Source of the DNA: Marinobacter xestospongiae
GTDB lineage: Bacteria; Pseudomonadota; Gammaproteobacteria; Pseudomonadales; Oleiphilaceae
Direction: 5' to 3'
Length of the DNA stretch: 64,000 nucleotides
Assembly: GCF_023156385.1 (NCBI RefSeq)
Contig: NZ_JAKZAK010000023.1
Location: 1 to 64,000 of the forward strand
Positions 15,534 to 24,568 of this stretch are shown here, in pieces. Position 1 is the first letter of the stretch. Each line of letters starts with the position of its first letter. The translations under genes were made by a program, and so were the position numbers. Under the pieces are notes generated by a model, which worked only from the letters and a program-made list of their open reading frames with translations, was not told where the DNA came from and did no database searches.

Positions 15534-17315
15534 ATGACTGCTCCTTTCACACTGCGCCCCTACCAGCAGGAAGCGGTTGATGCCACGCTGAGGCACTTCC
15601 GCCAGTCCGACGCGTCCGCGGTGATCGTGTTGCCGACTGGTGCTGGCAAGAGTCTGGTCATCGCCGAGTTGGCCCGGCTTGCCCGGCGCAAGATCCTGGT
15701 GCTGACCCACGTGAAGGAGCTGGTGGAGCAGAACCACGCCAAGTATGAGAGCTATGGCTTGGAGGGTGGGGTTTTCTCCGCCGGGCTGAAGCGTAAGGAG
15801 AACCACCACCAGGTGACCTTTGCCAGTGTGCAGTCGGTGTCGGCGAACCTGGATCAGTTCCGGGATGAGTACTCGCTGGTGATCATTGATGAGTGCCATC
15901 GGGTCAGCGGAGACGAGAGCAGTCAGTATCAACGGATCATCGACCTGCTGCGGCAACAGAACGACTCCCTCAAAGTGCTCGGCCTTACCGCTACCCCTTA
16001 CCGTCTGGCCATGGGCTGGATCTATCGCTATCACTACCGGGGCTTTGTTCGCGGCGCCGGCGACGAGCAGGACAAACCCTTCGCGCACTGCATTTACGAG
16101 CTGCCGCTGAGCTACATGATCAATCGTGGCTATCTCACCAGACCAGAGCTGGTAAACGCGGCGGTGGCGCAATACGACTTCTCCGCGCTGACTCGGGATC
16201 GCTTTGGTGAGTACGCCGAGAAGGACGTTAACGAGCTGCTCGGGAAACACCAGCGGGTAACCCGTGCCATCATTGAGCAGGTGACGGAACTTGCCGCCGA
16301 CCGTAAAGGGGTGATGATCTTTGCAGCCACGGTAGACCATGCGCGGGAGATCACCGGCTATCTGCCGCAACAGCAGACCGCTCTGGTGACCGGCATGACC
16401 GAGCTGCAGAATCGGGACCTGCTGATTCAGCGTTTCAAGCAGCGGCAGCTGAAGTTCCTGGTGAATGTGTCTGTGCTGACCACGGGCTTTGATGCGCCCC
16501 ATGTCGACCTGATTGCCATTCTCCGGCCCACCCAGTCCGTCAGCCTGTATCAGCAGATCGTGGGTCGAGGGCTTCGGCTGGACGATGGCAAGCAGGATTG
16601 TCTGGTCATCGATTACGCGGGCAACCATGTGAACCTGCATCATCCTGAGGTGGGGGAGCCGAAACCGGACCCCGACAGTGAGCCGGTACAGGTGTTTTGT
16701 CCGGGGTGTGGCTTCGCCAACATATTCTGGGGTAAAACCGACGGTGACGGTCATGTTGTCGAGCACTATGGCCGCCGTTGCCAGGGGCTGCTGGAGCCTG
16801 TGGAAGAAGACAAAACCGGGGTACAGACGGAGCGTCCGCAACAGTGCGATTATCGATTCCGCTTCAAGGAATGCCCACACTGCGGTGCTGAAAACGACAT
16901 CGCGGCCCGTAACTGCCACCAGTGTCACAAGGCCATCATCGACCCGGATGATCAACTCAGGGATGCCCTGAAGCTGAAAGACGCCATGGTGATCCGGTGT
17001 GCCGGGGTAACGGTGAGTGTTGCCGGCAGCCGGCTGAAGCTGACTTATCACGGTGAGGATGGGGAGGAGCTCGGCGAGTCGTTTGATTTCGGCAAGCCTG
17101 CGCAGCGGGCTGTTTTCAACCGATTGTTCGGTCGCCGTTTCGCCAACGGCCAGGCGCCGAAAACGTTTACCCGCGTGGATGAAGTGGTGGAGCGGCAGAC
17201 GGTGTTGCCGGCGCCGGATTTCGTGATTGCTCGCCGGCACAAGCACTATTGGCAGGTGCAGGAACGGATCTTCGATTATCAGGGACGTTACCGGAAGGCC
17301 AACGAGGCTCCCTGA
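15534..17315 (+). CDS. radD: DEAD/DEAH-box DNA repair ATPase RadD
   Basis: A 593-residue superfamily 2 helicase-like ATPase closely matching E. coli RadD (YejH, 586 aa). Motif I is LPTGAGKS (about 29-36), motif II is DECH, motif III is LTATPYR, and motif VI lies in QQIVGRGLRL. A C-terminal zinc-binding section contains CPGCG and CPHCG...CHQCH. In E. coli RadD works with RecA in recombination intermediate processing and radiation tolerance. The ATG at 15534 gives the RadD start (TAPFTLRPYQQEAVDATL); the longer frame from 15486 overlaps the upstream gene. Confidence 0.95.
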   Translation: MTAPFTLRPYQQEAVDATLRHFRQSDASAVIVLPTGAGKSLVIAELARLARRKILVLTHVKELVEQNHAKYESYGLEGGVFSAGLKRKENHHQVTFASVQSVSANLDQFRDEYSLVIIDECHRVSGDESSQYQRIIDLLRQQNDSLKVLGLTATPYRLAMGWIYRYHYRGFVRGAGDEQDKPFAHCIYELPLSYMINRGYLTRPELVNAAVAQYDFSALTRDRFGEYAEKDVNELLGKHQRVTRAIIEQVTELAADRKGVMIFAATVDHAREITGYLPQQQTALVTGMTELQNRDLLIQRFKQRQLKFLVNVSVLTTGFDAPHVDLIAILRPTQSVSLYQQIVGRGLRLDDGKQDCLVIDYAGNHVNLHHPEVGEPKPDPDSEPVQVFCPGCGFANIFWGKTDGDGHVVEHYGRRCQGLLEPVEEDKTGVQTERPQQCDYRFRFKECPHCGAENDIAARNCHQCHKAIIDPDDQLRDALKLKDAMVIRCAGVTVSVAGSRLKLTYHGEDGEELGESFDFGKPAQRAVFNRLFGRRFANGQAPKTFTRVDEVVERQTVLPAPDFVIARRHKHYWQVQERIFDYQGRYRKANEAP

Positions 17316-17415
17316 TAACCCAGCGCCACAAACGGCTTCGCTCTCTTACTGGCGTCAAACGCTGGTGTGGCTGGCAGAGCGCACGGCCACACCGAGGCAG
17401 GTTTGAACCGTATCA

Positions 17416-17823
17416 TTACCGGAGCGCAGGTTGGGGGGCATCCTCGCCGGCAACCCGCTTCATCCACGCCATGTCCAGCGGTACCAGCACATTCAGCGCG
17501 AAGAGTACCCAGCCCAGAGGCTGCAGGCTCGGGGCAAACCACACCATTAGCGCCAGGGACAGCAGGCCCCAACTCACATCCACCACAATCATCAGGTGGT
17601 AGTGCCTGGCCAACCATCGCTCATTGATGGCCATTGCCGCCATGTCCATGCACCACAGCAAGGTCAGAATGCCGGCCACCAGATAAAAAGTGGCGCCAGG
17701 TCCGCCGGCCCATTGGGCAATCGGTTCGGCGGCCAGAATGAGTACCAACGCCATGGGTGTGGAGAGGAAGACGTCGGTCAGGACGATCTGTTTCACACTG
17801 AACTGTCGGATCATGTTTTTCAT
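17416..17823 (-). CDS. Four-helix integral membrane protein
   Basis: A 135-residue protein with four predicted transmembrane helices (about 14-33, 45-65, 78-98 and 100-120) and short loops, similar in shape to small SPW/DUF families of inner-membrane proteins. I assign no function. It is divergent from the XRE/MmyB-type regulator across 145 bp that holds a perfect inverted repeat, which makes it a candidate target of that regulator. Confidence 0.7.
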   Translation of the reverse strand: MKNMIRQFSVKQIVLTDVFLSTPMALVLILAAEPIAQWAGGPGATFYLVAGILTLLWCMDMAAMAINERWLARHYHLMIVVDVSWGLLSLALMVWFAPSLQPLGWVLFALNVLVPLDMAWMKRVAGEDAPQPALR

Positions 17824-17897
17824 GGGATCACCTTGATTGGGTTTCGCAATGGTTTGGGGTGCGCTACAAAGCTTCTACCCGGGTGGTGATGGACTCA

Positions 17898-17914
17898 ATT
17901 ACCTGTGAGGTAAT
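17898..17914. promoter_or_regulatory. Inverted repeat, likely operator of the XRE regulator
   Basis: ATTACCT (17898-17904), GTG, AGGTAAT (17908-17914): a perfect 7-bp inverted repeat with a three-base spacer, centred between the divergent membrane-protein and regulator genes. Its symmetry and size fit a dimeric helix-turn-helix regulator. Confidence 0.75.
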
Positions 17915-17968
17915 GGTTTGGCTTACCCCCAACCGCAATAATGTCCGAGAACATTGACAGGAAACCCT

Positions 17969-18751
17969 ATGAGCGCCTTCGGTACGCTGGTCAGAGAAAT
18001 GCGGCAGGGCAAGCGCCTGAGCCAGATGGAGTTCGCCCTGGCCTGTGAGGTGTCGGCAAAGCACATCAGCTTCCTGGAAACCGGCCGCAGTAAACCCAGC
18101 AAAGGCATGGTTCTGCATCTGGCGCAGATGCTGCAAACGGACCTGGCCGGCACCAACCGGCTGTTGTCCGCAGCGGGATACAGCCAGGTCTATTCCGACC
18201 AGGACTTGAGCTCGCCCGGCATGGCCATGATCAGGGAAGCGCTGGAGCACCTGTTACAGGGCCACATGCCTTACCCGGCGGTGGTGTTCGACCACGAGTA
18301 TTATCTGCTGATGGCCAACCAGGCGATGCAACAACTGATGCAAACAATGGCAGAGCTGGGTGCCCGGTTTCCGGCGCGGCCAAACTTTTTGCTGTCGTTG
18401 CTGGATGACGAAGGCATCAAGCCTTTCGTGGGTGATTGGGAAACCATAGCCTGTCATATGCTGCAACGTGTCTACCATGAGCATCTCGCCGGCCCTTTTC
18501 GGGATCAGCCCAACCGGTTGCTGGAACAGGCGCTAAGCAACCCTGGCGTTCCGGAGAACTGGAAAGGCCACGTGGTGGAGCACCTGGACTACCCCGCGAT
18601 TCCGTTCACGCTGAACCTGGGAGACCACCAGCTCAGCATCTTTTCCACCATCGCAACCGTCGGCACGCCCCTGGATGTCACCGCCCAGAACCTGCGGATT
18701 GAGCATTTCTTTCCGATGGATGAGGCCAGTAAGGCGTATTGGCAAGGATGA
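17969..18751 (+). CDS. XRE-family regulator with MmyB-like ligand-binding domain
   Basis: A 260-residue regulator. The N-terminal Xre/Cro helix-turn-helix (about 5-62) includes LSQMEFALACEVSAKHISFL. The C-terminal domain (about 85-255) has the MmyB pattern (YPAVVFDHEYYLLMANQAMQ; LNLGDHQLSIFSTIATVGTP; RIEHFFPMDEAS), a PAS-like pocket reported to hold fatty-acid-like ligands in this family. It likely represses or activates the divergent membrane gene through the 17898-17914 repeat. The gene ends one base before the convergent desaturase gene's stop. Confidence 0.9.
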   Translation: MSAFGTLVREMRQGKRLSQMEFALACEVSAKHISFLETGRSKPSKGMVLHLAQMLQTDLAGTNRLLSAAGYSQVYSDQDLSSPGMAMIREALEHLLQGHMPYPAVVFDHEYYLLMANQAMQQLMQTMAELGARFPARPNFLLSLLDDEGIKPFVGDWETIACHMLQRVYHEHLAGPFRDQPNRLLEQALSNPGVPENWKGHVVEHLDYPAIPFTLNLGDHQLSIFSTIATVGTPLDVTAQNLRIEHFFPMDEASKAYWQG

Positions 18752-18752
18752 G

Positions 18753-20375
18753 CTAATCCAAGCCTCCTTTGTACTCATCGCCTTCGATGGCCGTTTTCAG
18801 TTGCTGGAGGGCCTGTTCTGACTTCTGCTCTATGGCAGCTTTGAAGTGAAGGGCATTGGCAGCGACCAGGGGGAAATTCGGCATGGTATACGCAAGGGTC
18901 CGCTCAAACTCGCTGATACCAGGGGCGATGCTCGTGACTCGGTAGGTCAGGTCAATTCTCACTTCATTGTCGAGATTGTTGCCGAGGACACGCCAGTCGT
19001 TGCCCTCAGAATAGTTGATGACTTCCCAGCTGACCCGGTTTGCTCCCATCGGGGTATCGATCACTTCGTTGAAGCGATCTCCGGCTTTCAAAGGCCCCAG
19101 GCTGGTCACATCGATCTGTGTGGACTGCGGGTGCCACTCCGGCCAGCGGTTGACCGAACTTGCGTATGCAAGTGTCTGAGCTGGGGAGCGTTCAATGATG
19201 ATGGTATCGACGATCCGGGTGGTGACCGGCAATGTCCAGAGGCTGACGGCGAACCACAACATCAGCGGCATGCGTACCAGCTCTGTCCACCAGTAACGAC
19301 GTCGGTTTTCCAGCAGATCATTGGCAATGACGAGCCCGCTGACGGTGAGCAACACACCTGCTACGAGCTGCATCGATGACAGTTGCGGCGAAAGGAAGAT
19401 GAACAGAGTGCAAACCACGAAGGTAACCGCCATGGATATCGCGACGTAAGCCTTCTTGCCCGGGGTGCTTTGAGGGTCGTACTTGGGTCGCTCGGCGCTT
19501 CCGTGTTTCTGCATACCCGGAACATTGGCATCCAATACCCGGCAGTCCTCTGGGCGCCAGCCCGTGGGGCGAAACCAAAGCGACAGTTTGTCCTGCCAGC
19601 GTGCTGTTGTCAGGGTATCCCGTGCCAGCATCGACCAATGCTGGAGATTGGCCCTGATGGGGTTGAGGGTATCAAGTGGACGAGTTGTGCCGTAGTGGCA
19701 GGGAGTTGAGGCCAGTTCTGGCTGCCAGGTGCCAAACACCCGATCCCAGATGACCAGGGTGCCGCCGTAATTGCGGTCGATGTAGATCGGGTTTTTGGCG
19801 TGGTGGACACGGTGGCTGGATGGGGTGGACATGATCCCTTCAATCAGGGGAATGCGGTTGATGCTCTGGGTATGAAGCCAGAATTGATACATCTTCAACA
19901 CGATGAACTGAATAACAAAGACCGCTGGCGGACATCCCAGTAGCGCCAGGGGCAGATAGAACACCCAGGAGAACCCATACTGGAACGCGCTTTGGCGCAG
20001 TGCGGTGGTGAGGTTGTATTCCTCGCCCTGGTGATGGCCAACGTGCGCACCCCACAGGATATTGATTTCGTGGGCGATACGGTGAAACCAGTAATAGCAG
20101 AAGTCGACCCCGAAAAAGAACACAACCCAGGTCAATGGATCGCCGACAGCGAAATCGAAAAGGCGATGGTTGTCCCATAGCCAGATAAAGACCGCAAAGG
20201 TATAGGCTTTGAGCAACGCATCGGATAGCAGCAACAGAATTCCCATGGACAAGCTGTTCACGCTGTCATTGAAGCGATGAAGGCTGCGACCCTGAACACG
20301 GAGAAGCAGGTATTCCCCCAGCATCAGAATCATGAATAGAGGAATGGCGAGGCCATTGATGTTGTATCCGCTCAT
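18753..20375 (-). CDS. Sterol desaturase/fatty acid hydroxylase fused to an SRPBCC domain
   Basis: A 540-residue protein. The first half is a di-iron membrane hydroxylase with several transmembrane helices and the three histidine clusters HRIAH, HVGHH and HRVHH, which bind two irons. A second membrane section (about 310-400) follows. The C-terminal 140 residues look like a START/SRPBCC (polyketide cyclase-like) lipid-binding fold (RWPEWHPQSTQIDVTSLGPL; RVSWEVINYSEGNDW). It probably oxidises a fatty acyl or isoprenoid lipid, with the SRPBCC part presenting or carrying the substrate. It is divergent from an AraC regulator over a pair of direct repeats. Confidence 0.87.
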   Translation of the reverse strand: MSGYNINGLAIPLFMILMLGEYLLLRVQGRSLHRFNDSVNSLSMGILLLLSDALLKAYTFAVFIWLWDNHRLFDFAVGDPLTWVVFFFGVDFCYYWFHRIAHEINILWGAHVGHHQGEEYNLTTALRQSAFQYGFSWVFYLPLALLGCPPAVFVIQFIVLKMYQFWLHTQSINRIPLIEGIMSTPSSHRVHHAKNPIYIDRNYGGTLVIWDRVFGTWQPELASTPCHYGTTRPLDTLNPIRANLQHWSMLARDTLTTARWQDKLSLWFRPTGWRPEDCRVLDANVPGMQKHGSAERPKYDPQSTPGKKAYVAISMAVTFVVCTLFIFLSPQLSSMQLVAGVLLTVSGLVIANDLLENRRRYWWTELVRMPLMLWFAVSLWTLPVTTRIVDTIIIERSPAQTLAYASSVNRWPEWHPQSTQIDVTSLGPLKAGDRFNEVIDTPMGANRVSWEVINYSEGNDWRVLGNNLDNEVRIDLTYRVTSIAPGISEFERTLAYTMPNFPLVAANALHFKAAIEQKSEQALQQLKTAIEGDEYKGGLD

Positions 20376-20430
20376 GCCGGTACTCCTTTTTATTGTTTAT
20401 CCATTATCGGAAGGCCGGCCGTGCAGGTCA

Positions 20431-20465
20431 GTGACGGGTGGCGACGATTGGTGACAGAAGGCGAC
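20431..20465. promoter_or_regulatory. Two 15-bp direct repeats at 20-bp spacing, likely AraC-family site
   Basis: GTGACGGGTGGCGAC (20431-20445) and GTGACAGAAGGCGAC (20451-20465) share 12 of 15 bases and begin exactly 20 bp apart, about two helical turns. This is the usual geometry for an AraC-family regulator bound as a tandem pair. They lie between the desaturase start (20375) and the AraC start (20532). Confidence 0.75.
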
Positions 20466-20531
20466 ATGTATTTTGGGCTATATTATTCGCCTTATGTCTC
20501 AATGTGCCTTTAGACCAGATCAGGAGCGACG

Positions 20532-21578
20532 ATGAGTCATCTGTCCATTGCCAACGTCTGGGTAAACTCGCTCTTACGTACCCTGCATAAGCAGGGTCTG
20601 GATGTAAGTGCAATCGTCGCCGGCCTGCCGGGGTTTGAGCAGGGTGCGCTCAGGCATCGGGGGCGGCTCGACCTGATCTCGGCACGACAGCTTTGGCACA
20701 CTGCGGCCAGAATGTCTGACGACTCTGTCCTGGGCGCGCGGGTTGGTCTGCAGCAGGATTACAGAAGCATTGGCGTGCTCGCACCGTTGTTGTGGCACTG
20801 TCCATCCGTGAGGTTGGCCCTGGAGCACGTGGCTACCTTTCAAACGCTGATCAGTGAGAACGGTGTTTTCCACTATGACCAGCAGCGAACGAACATCGCT
20901 GCGCCCGCGATGCTCCGTTGCCGGTATGAAGAAACCCCCGCTCCACTGGCGGCCAACCCGCAGCAAATCCTGTCGGTGGTCGCCGGTACTATCCAGTACA
21001 TTCGCAACCTGTTTGACCAGCAGGTCGTTGTGCGAACACTGGTTCTGCCAGAGGGGGTGGCACTGGACTGGCGAGAGCTGAGTGACCTGTTGAACCTCCC
21101 TGCCAAGGTATCCGGTGATCGCTTTGGCTTCGATCTGGACATCACCCACATTGACTCGTCCATCGCAGGTTGTGATGAGACCCTGTACCAACTCAGTCTC
21201 AATTACGCTTGCCAGCTGCTCAACTCGAAACAGGCTGGGTCGGAGCGGTTGCTCAGGATACAGGGTTACATCGCTAACCATGGCCTTGCCCAGGCTAGAC
21301 TGGAATCCTGCGCCAGGGCACTGAACCTACACCCGCGAAACCTGCAGCGGCAATTGGCCGAGCAGGGCGCCAGCTTTCGTCAGCTAAAGGAGGAGGTGTT
21401 GAAGGGGGTCACCATTCGCGAGCTGAACCTGAAAACCCCGCCAGAGCAGATTGCCGCTCAGCTCGGTTATTCTGAAGCGAGCGCATTCTACCGAGCCTTC
21501 AGGAGCTGGTTCGATGTGTCGCCCAGCCAACTTGCCCAACACACGCGTTTGGACTCCCAGGCACATTCCGAACCGTGA
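20532..21578 (+). CDS. AraC-family regulator (Arabinose_bd/HTH_18 type)
   Basis: A 348-residue regulator with the N-terminal domain of the OruR/FadR-like AraC group (about 15-205; IGVLAPLLWHCPSVRLALEH) and two C-terminal helix-turn-helix motifs (about 240-340; ARALNLHPRNLQRQLAEQGA and IAAQLGYSEASAFYRAFRSW). Members of this group often sit beside lipid, fatty-acid or amino-acid genes and activate a divergent neighbour. Here that neighbour is the desaturase-SRPBCC gene, so a lipid-like inducer is plausible. The ATG follows AGGAGCGACG. Confidence 0.92.
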   Translation: MSHLSIANVWVNSLLRTLHKQGLDVSAIVAGLPGFEQGALRHRGRLDLISARQLWHTAARMSDDSVLGARVGLQQDYRSIGVLAPLLWHCPSVRLALEHVATFQTLISENGVFHYDQQRTNIAAPAMLRCRYEETPAPLAANPQQILSVVAGTIQYIRNLFDQQVVVRTLVLPEGVALDWRELSDLLNLPAKVSGDRFGFDLDITHIDSSIAGCDETLYQLSLNYACQLLNSKQAGSERLLRIQGYIANHGLAQARLESCARALNLHPRNLQRQLAEQGASFRQLKEEVLKGVTIRELNLKTPPEQIAAQLGYSEASAFYRAFRSWFDVSPSQLAQHTRLDSQAHSEP

Positions 21579-21662
21579 CGGCTGAGACCGCGTGAAACCC
21601 TGACTGAAGTCGACACCATCGCTGGCTATAATGGCGGACTTTAAACCGTCTCAGAGAATCCT

Positions 21663-22145
21663 ATGCCTATCGAAAAGAATCAGGTGGTGTTGTTTCACTA
21701 CAGTGTCCGTGATGAACAAGACCGCGTCGTTGAAAACTCCCGTGGCGGTGAGCCAAATGCATACCTTCATGGCCATGGCGGCATTATCAAAGGGCTGGAA
21801 GAGGCTCTGGAAGGTCGCGACGCCGGCGATGTCTTCAGCGTGACCGTAACCCCTGATAAAGGCTACGGTCCGCGTCAGGCCGATGCGGTGCAGCGCGTGC
21901 CGATCAAGCATCTGGTCGGCGCCAAGCGCTGGAAACCGGGCATGATAGCTCAGGTACAAACCGACCAGGGCCCGCGTCATGTGGTCGTTGCCAAGGTGGG
22001 CCATAAGTTTGCCGACGTCGACACCAACCATCCCATGGCCGGTAAAACCCTGACCTTCGATATCGAGATTATCGACGTTCGCGCCGCCGACCCGGAGGAA
22101 ATCTCACACGGCCACGTGCATGGGCCGGGTGGGCACCACCACTAG
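21663..22145 (+). CDS. slyD: FKBP-type peptidyl-prolyl isomerase SlyD
   Basis: A 160-residue FKBP-type prolyl isomerase of the SlyD kind: the FKBP half-barrel (VVLFHYSVRDEQ), the inserted IF chaperone flap (about 70-125) and a histidine-rich tail (SHGHVHGPGGHHH) that can bind nickel. It acts in the cytosol as a folding helper and can supply metal for hydrogenase or urease maturation. The tail is shorter than in E. coli SlyD and lacks its many cysteines. It is followed at 24 bp by a P-loop gene, probably in one transcript. Confidence 0.9.
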   Translation: MPIEKNQVVLFHYSVRDEQDRVVENSRGGEPNAYLHGHGGIIKGLEEALEGRDAGDVFSVTVTPDKGYGPRQADAVQRVPIKHLVGAKRWKPGMIAQVQTDQGPRHVVVAKVGHKFADVDTNHPMAGKTLTFDIEIIDVRAADPEEISHGHVHGPGGHHH

Positions 22146-22169
22146 CCAGGGAGCACACATAAGGACCAT

Positions 22170-22640
22170 ATGGTGACCTGGCAACGAATCATGATTGTGG
22201 GCGGCCCTGGCGCCGGCAAAAGCTGGCTCGCTGGTGAGATTGCCCGTCGAACTGAGCTGCCATGGTTCTGTGTGGACGACGCGGTGTGGCGGGCGGATGG
22301 CACGTTGCGCCCGGCGGAGGCCATGGACGACCAAGTCAGAACATGGGCTCTGCAGTCCGCCTGGATCATTGAGGGCGGGAACAGCCGTACCTACCAGGAG
22401 CGGGCATGTCGTGCCGACGTCCTGATCGTTCTTTCCCCACCTCGCTGGCTGAGGGTGTGCCGGGTGTTGCGGCGGTTGCCGTCCCGTGCCCTCCTGCAAG
22501 GCACGCTGACCTACGACCGCCTATTCCTGCAAAAAAATCTGGGCTTAAAGGCCGCTCTGCCTGAGCAAAGCGCATTCTATTGGCTGCGCTCCCGACAACA
22601 GGTGAGGGCGTTCCTGGATGGTTTGCCCATGAACGGCTGA
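22170..22640 (+). CDS. Small P-loop NTPase (adenylate kinase/FlaR-like)
   Basis: A 156-residue protein with a Walker A motif GGPGAGKS near residue 11, followed by an acidic pair (CVDDAVW), a DDQVRTWALQSAWIIEGG segment and a basic lid-like region (RVLRRLPSRALLQG). This order is that of the 'topology modulation protein'/FlaR-like group of small nucleoside-kinase-fold proteins, whose substrates are mostly unknown. It sits 24 bp after slyD behind AAGGA. Confidence 0.8.
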   Translation: MVTWQRIMIVGGPGAGKSWLAGEIARRTELPWFCVDDAVWRADGTLRPAEAMDDQVRTWALQSAWIIEGGNSRTYQERACRADVLIVLSPPRWLRVCRVLRRLPSRALLQGTLTYDRLFLQKNLGLKAALPEQSAFYWLRSRQQVRAFLDGLPMNG

Positions 22641-22656
22641 CCTCATCGGGGCGGTT

Positions 22657-23229
22657 CTATTCCACCCAGGTCTCCTCAAACGTCATCCCCAGAGACGATT
22701 GATCAACTCTGAAGGTGGCGACAAACGGCTGGTCTGGTAGCTGATTCCAGAACGTTTTTGGAACGCACAGCTCGAAATACAGCGGGTCCAGCTGGTCACT
22801 CTGTATCTGATAGGTACAGGAATAGCGACCACCGCCCCGGTATCTGGAGACCTCGTAGCTGATCACGCGTGGTTCGCTGTGGATCATTGTCCAGAGGCGA
22901 GGCAGGGCGTAAGCGAACGACAGGTGGTTTACGCCCCAAAGCAGCAGGGGCATGCCGATCACAAGCAGGCACTTGCGGGTCCGACCGTAAGACCTCCACA
23001 CGGATTGGGGATCGAGCGTACCTCTGCGCACGTGACTTGCGGCCCATACCGAAACACCCACCGCCAGCGCCGCAGACAGGAATACAGAAACCCTCGCGAC
23101 CTGCGCATCCGGAAGGAAGTTCTTGGGAGAAAACGTGTAGATCACTGCGATCACAAAAAGCGGGAGCTGCGTGAAACACAGGATCTTCTGCTGCCGATTC
23201 ATGAGAGGTTTTGAAGCAGTTGTGCTCAT
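22657..23229 (-). CDS. Hypothetical membrane protein
   Basis: A 190-residue protein with three predicted transmembrane helices (about 17-36, 46-65 and 88-108), then a soluble domain of about 80 residues with two cysteines (YSCTYQIQ; ELCVPKTF) that probably faces the periplasm. The family is not recognised. It converges on the P-loop gene with a 16-bp gap. The 204 bp beyond its start (23230-23433) show no gene. Confidence 0.65.
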   Translation of the reverse strand: MSTTASKPLMNRQQKILCFTQLPLFVIAVIYTFSPKNFLPDAQVARVSVFLSAALAVGVSVWAASHVRRGTLDPQSVWRSYGRTRKCLLVIGMPLLLWGVNHLSFAYALPRLWTMIHSEPRVISYEVSRYRGGGRYSCTYQIQSDQLDPLYFELCVPKTFWNQLPDQPFVATFRVDQSSLGMTFEETWVE

Positions 23230-23433
23230 TCAGCATCCTTTACAGGGTCTGGTTATGCAGTCCTTGCAATTGTTCAGCATGTTACCAGCTGGAGTCGGGA
23301 CCATAGACCCCATTTAGGGCGTGATCAGTGGGTGATGCGCTTGCTCATGCGCTAACTATTGGTTCTGGGTGCGCCTATAGTATGAGTGAGCCCTCGGCTT
23401 TTCCATGATTGAGCAGCCATTATCTGAGCCGCC

Positions 23434-24426
23434 ATGATGCGACGTTGCATGCGTACCCTTTCAGGTTTCCTGGCCACCTCGGTTGCTTTGACGGCTTCGG
23501 CTGCGAGCGTGGACGAAGTGGTTCAGAACCAGTTGTCCCAGTCCTTGGTGACCAGCAGCCTGTTGACTAATGGCGATGCCGTCCGGCTGGGGTTCTGGAA
23601 TTTCAATCCCAATGAGTTTGTGAATCTGGAAGACGACGCCTTTGGTAATGAGGAGTCTGCTCAGCTGCGGCAGCAGATTACAGTCATCTCGCTACCCTAT
23701 GAGTGGACACTCGCCGCTTCGAATGGCCGCGACGAAGTGGGTTTTGTGGCCAAGGCTGCGTATCTGGATGTGAAACAGGACGTTCAGCTGGTGGTGTCTG
23801 ACGAACCTCGTAAAGACAGACTGGACGATTCGACCACTTCGCTCTCTCTGGGATCTGCCTGGCGCCACTACCTCGACGATCACTGGAAGCTGACCGTTCG
23901 GGGCTTTGGCCACTGGATGCGGTACCGCAATCAGGCCGAATTCCGGACTCAGGCTTCAAGGGACATTGCTCCCGTGCTGGATGGCCTGCTGACCAACATC
24001 ACTGTCGATGCGTTGCTGGCGGAACCGAGCGTCCAGCTCAGTTATGACACGGTTTTTCACCGCACCCAATGGCAGTTCTTCAGTGACTACCATTACATGG
24101 CCGGCGACACCTACCATACTGATCGCCGTGCCCACGATGCCAACCCGGAAGCCTGGTTCTGGTTTAATGGCGCCCATATGACCAACCCGTTGCTGTCTGA
24201 ATGGCTGCCAGGGCAGACCATCTGGTTTCGGATAGCTCGAGTGGATCTGGGGGGCGACCTCGCCCAGTCAATTGGAAACCGGCATTATTATGAGGCTGGC
24301 ATCGCCTGGTTGGTGGATACCGGTGATTATGTCTCCGTGCTAGACAACATCGGGATAGGCATCAACTTCAACTACGGCAGCGTGTTACGGGGTGGTAGTC
24401 TGGTGCTGATGCTCAATGAGTTTTGA
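23434..24426 (+). CDS. Outer-membrane beta-barrel protein, solitary autotransporter-like domain
   Basis: A 330-residue protein with a signal peptide (about 1-23, ending TASAAS) followed by alternating amphipathic strands rich in aromatic residues (WRHYLDDHWKLTVRGFGHWM; WQFFSDYHYMAG) and ending in Phe (LVLMLNEF), a typical BAM recognition end. The pattern matches the 'solitary outer membrane autotransporter beta-barrel' family described mainly in Vibrio and relatives: a barrel without a passenger. Function is unknown; it may be a small pore or adhesin. Confidence 0.75.
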   Translation: MMRRCMRTLSGFLATSVALTASAASVDEVVQNQLSQSLVTSSLLTNGDAVRLGFWNFNPNEFVNLEDDAFGNEESAQLRQQITVISLPYEWTLAASNGRDEVGFVAKAAYLDVKQDVQLVVSDEPRKDRLDDSTTSLSLGSAWRHYLDDHWKLTVRGFGHWMRYRNQAEFRTQASRDIAPVLDGLLTNITVDALLAEPSVQLSYDTVFHRTQWQFFSDYHYMAGDTYHTDRRAHDANPEAWFWFNGAHMTNPLLSEWLPGQTIWFRIARVDLGGDLAQSIGNRHYYEAGIAWLVDTGDYVSVLDNIGIGINFNYGSVLRGGSLVLMLNEF

Positions 24427-24568
24427 TCGGCGTGTTTGGGGTTGACCAGAGCTGAGGCACATTGAATCGGACTCGCGTTTTGAGACTTTGCGCCTGTTAC
24501 CGGCCTTCAGAATTGTAAAAACGCACGGTAAGATCGAGCTCTCCCAACTTGCGATAAGGAAGTTCGCA

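Noticed and set aside
15444..17246. 600-codon minus-strand ORF
   Set aside because: It is the antisense of radD; the His/Leu/Val/Arg-rich translation and lack of motifs show it is a shadow in a GC-rich gene.
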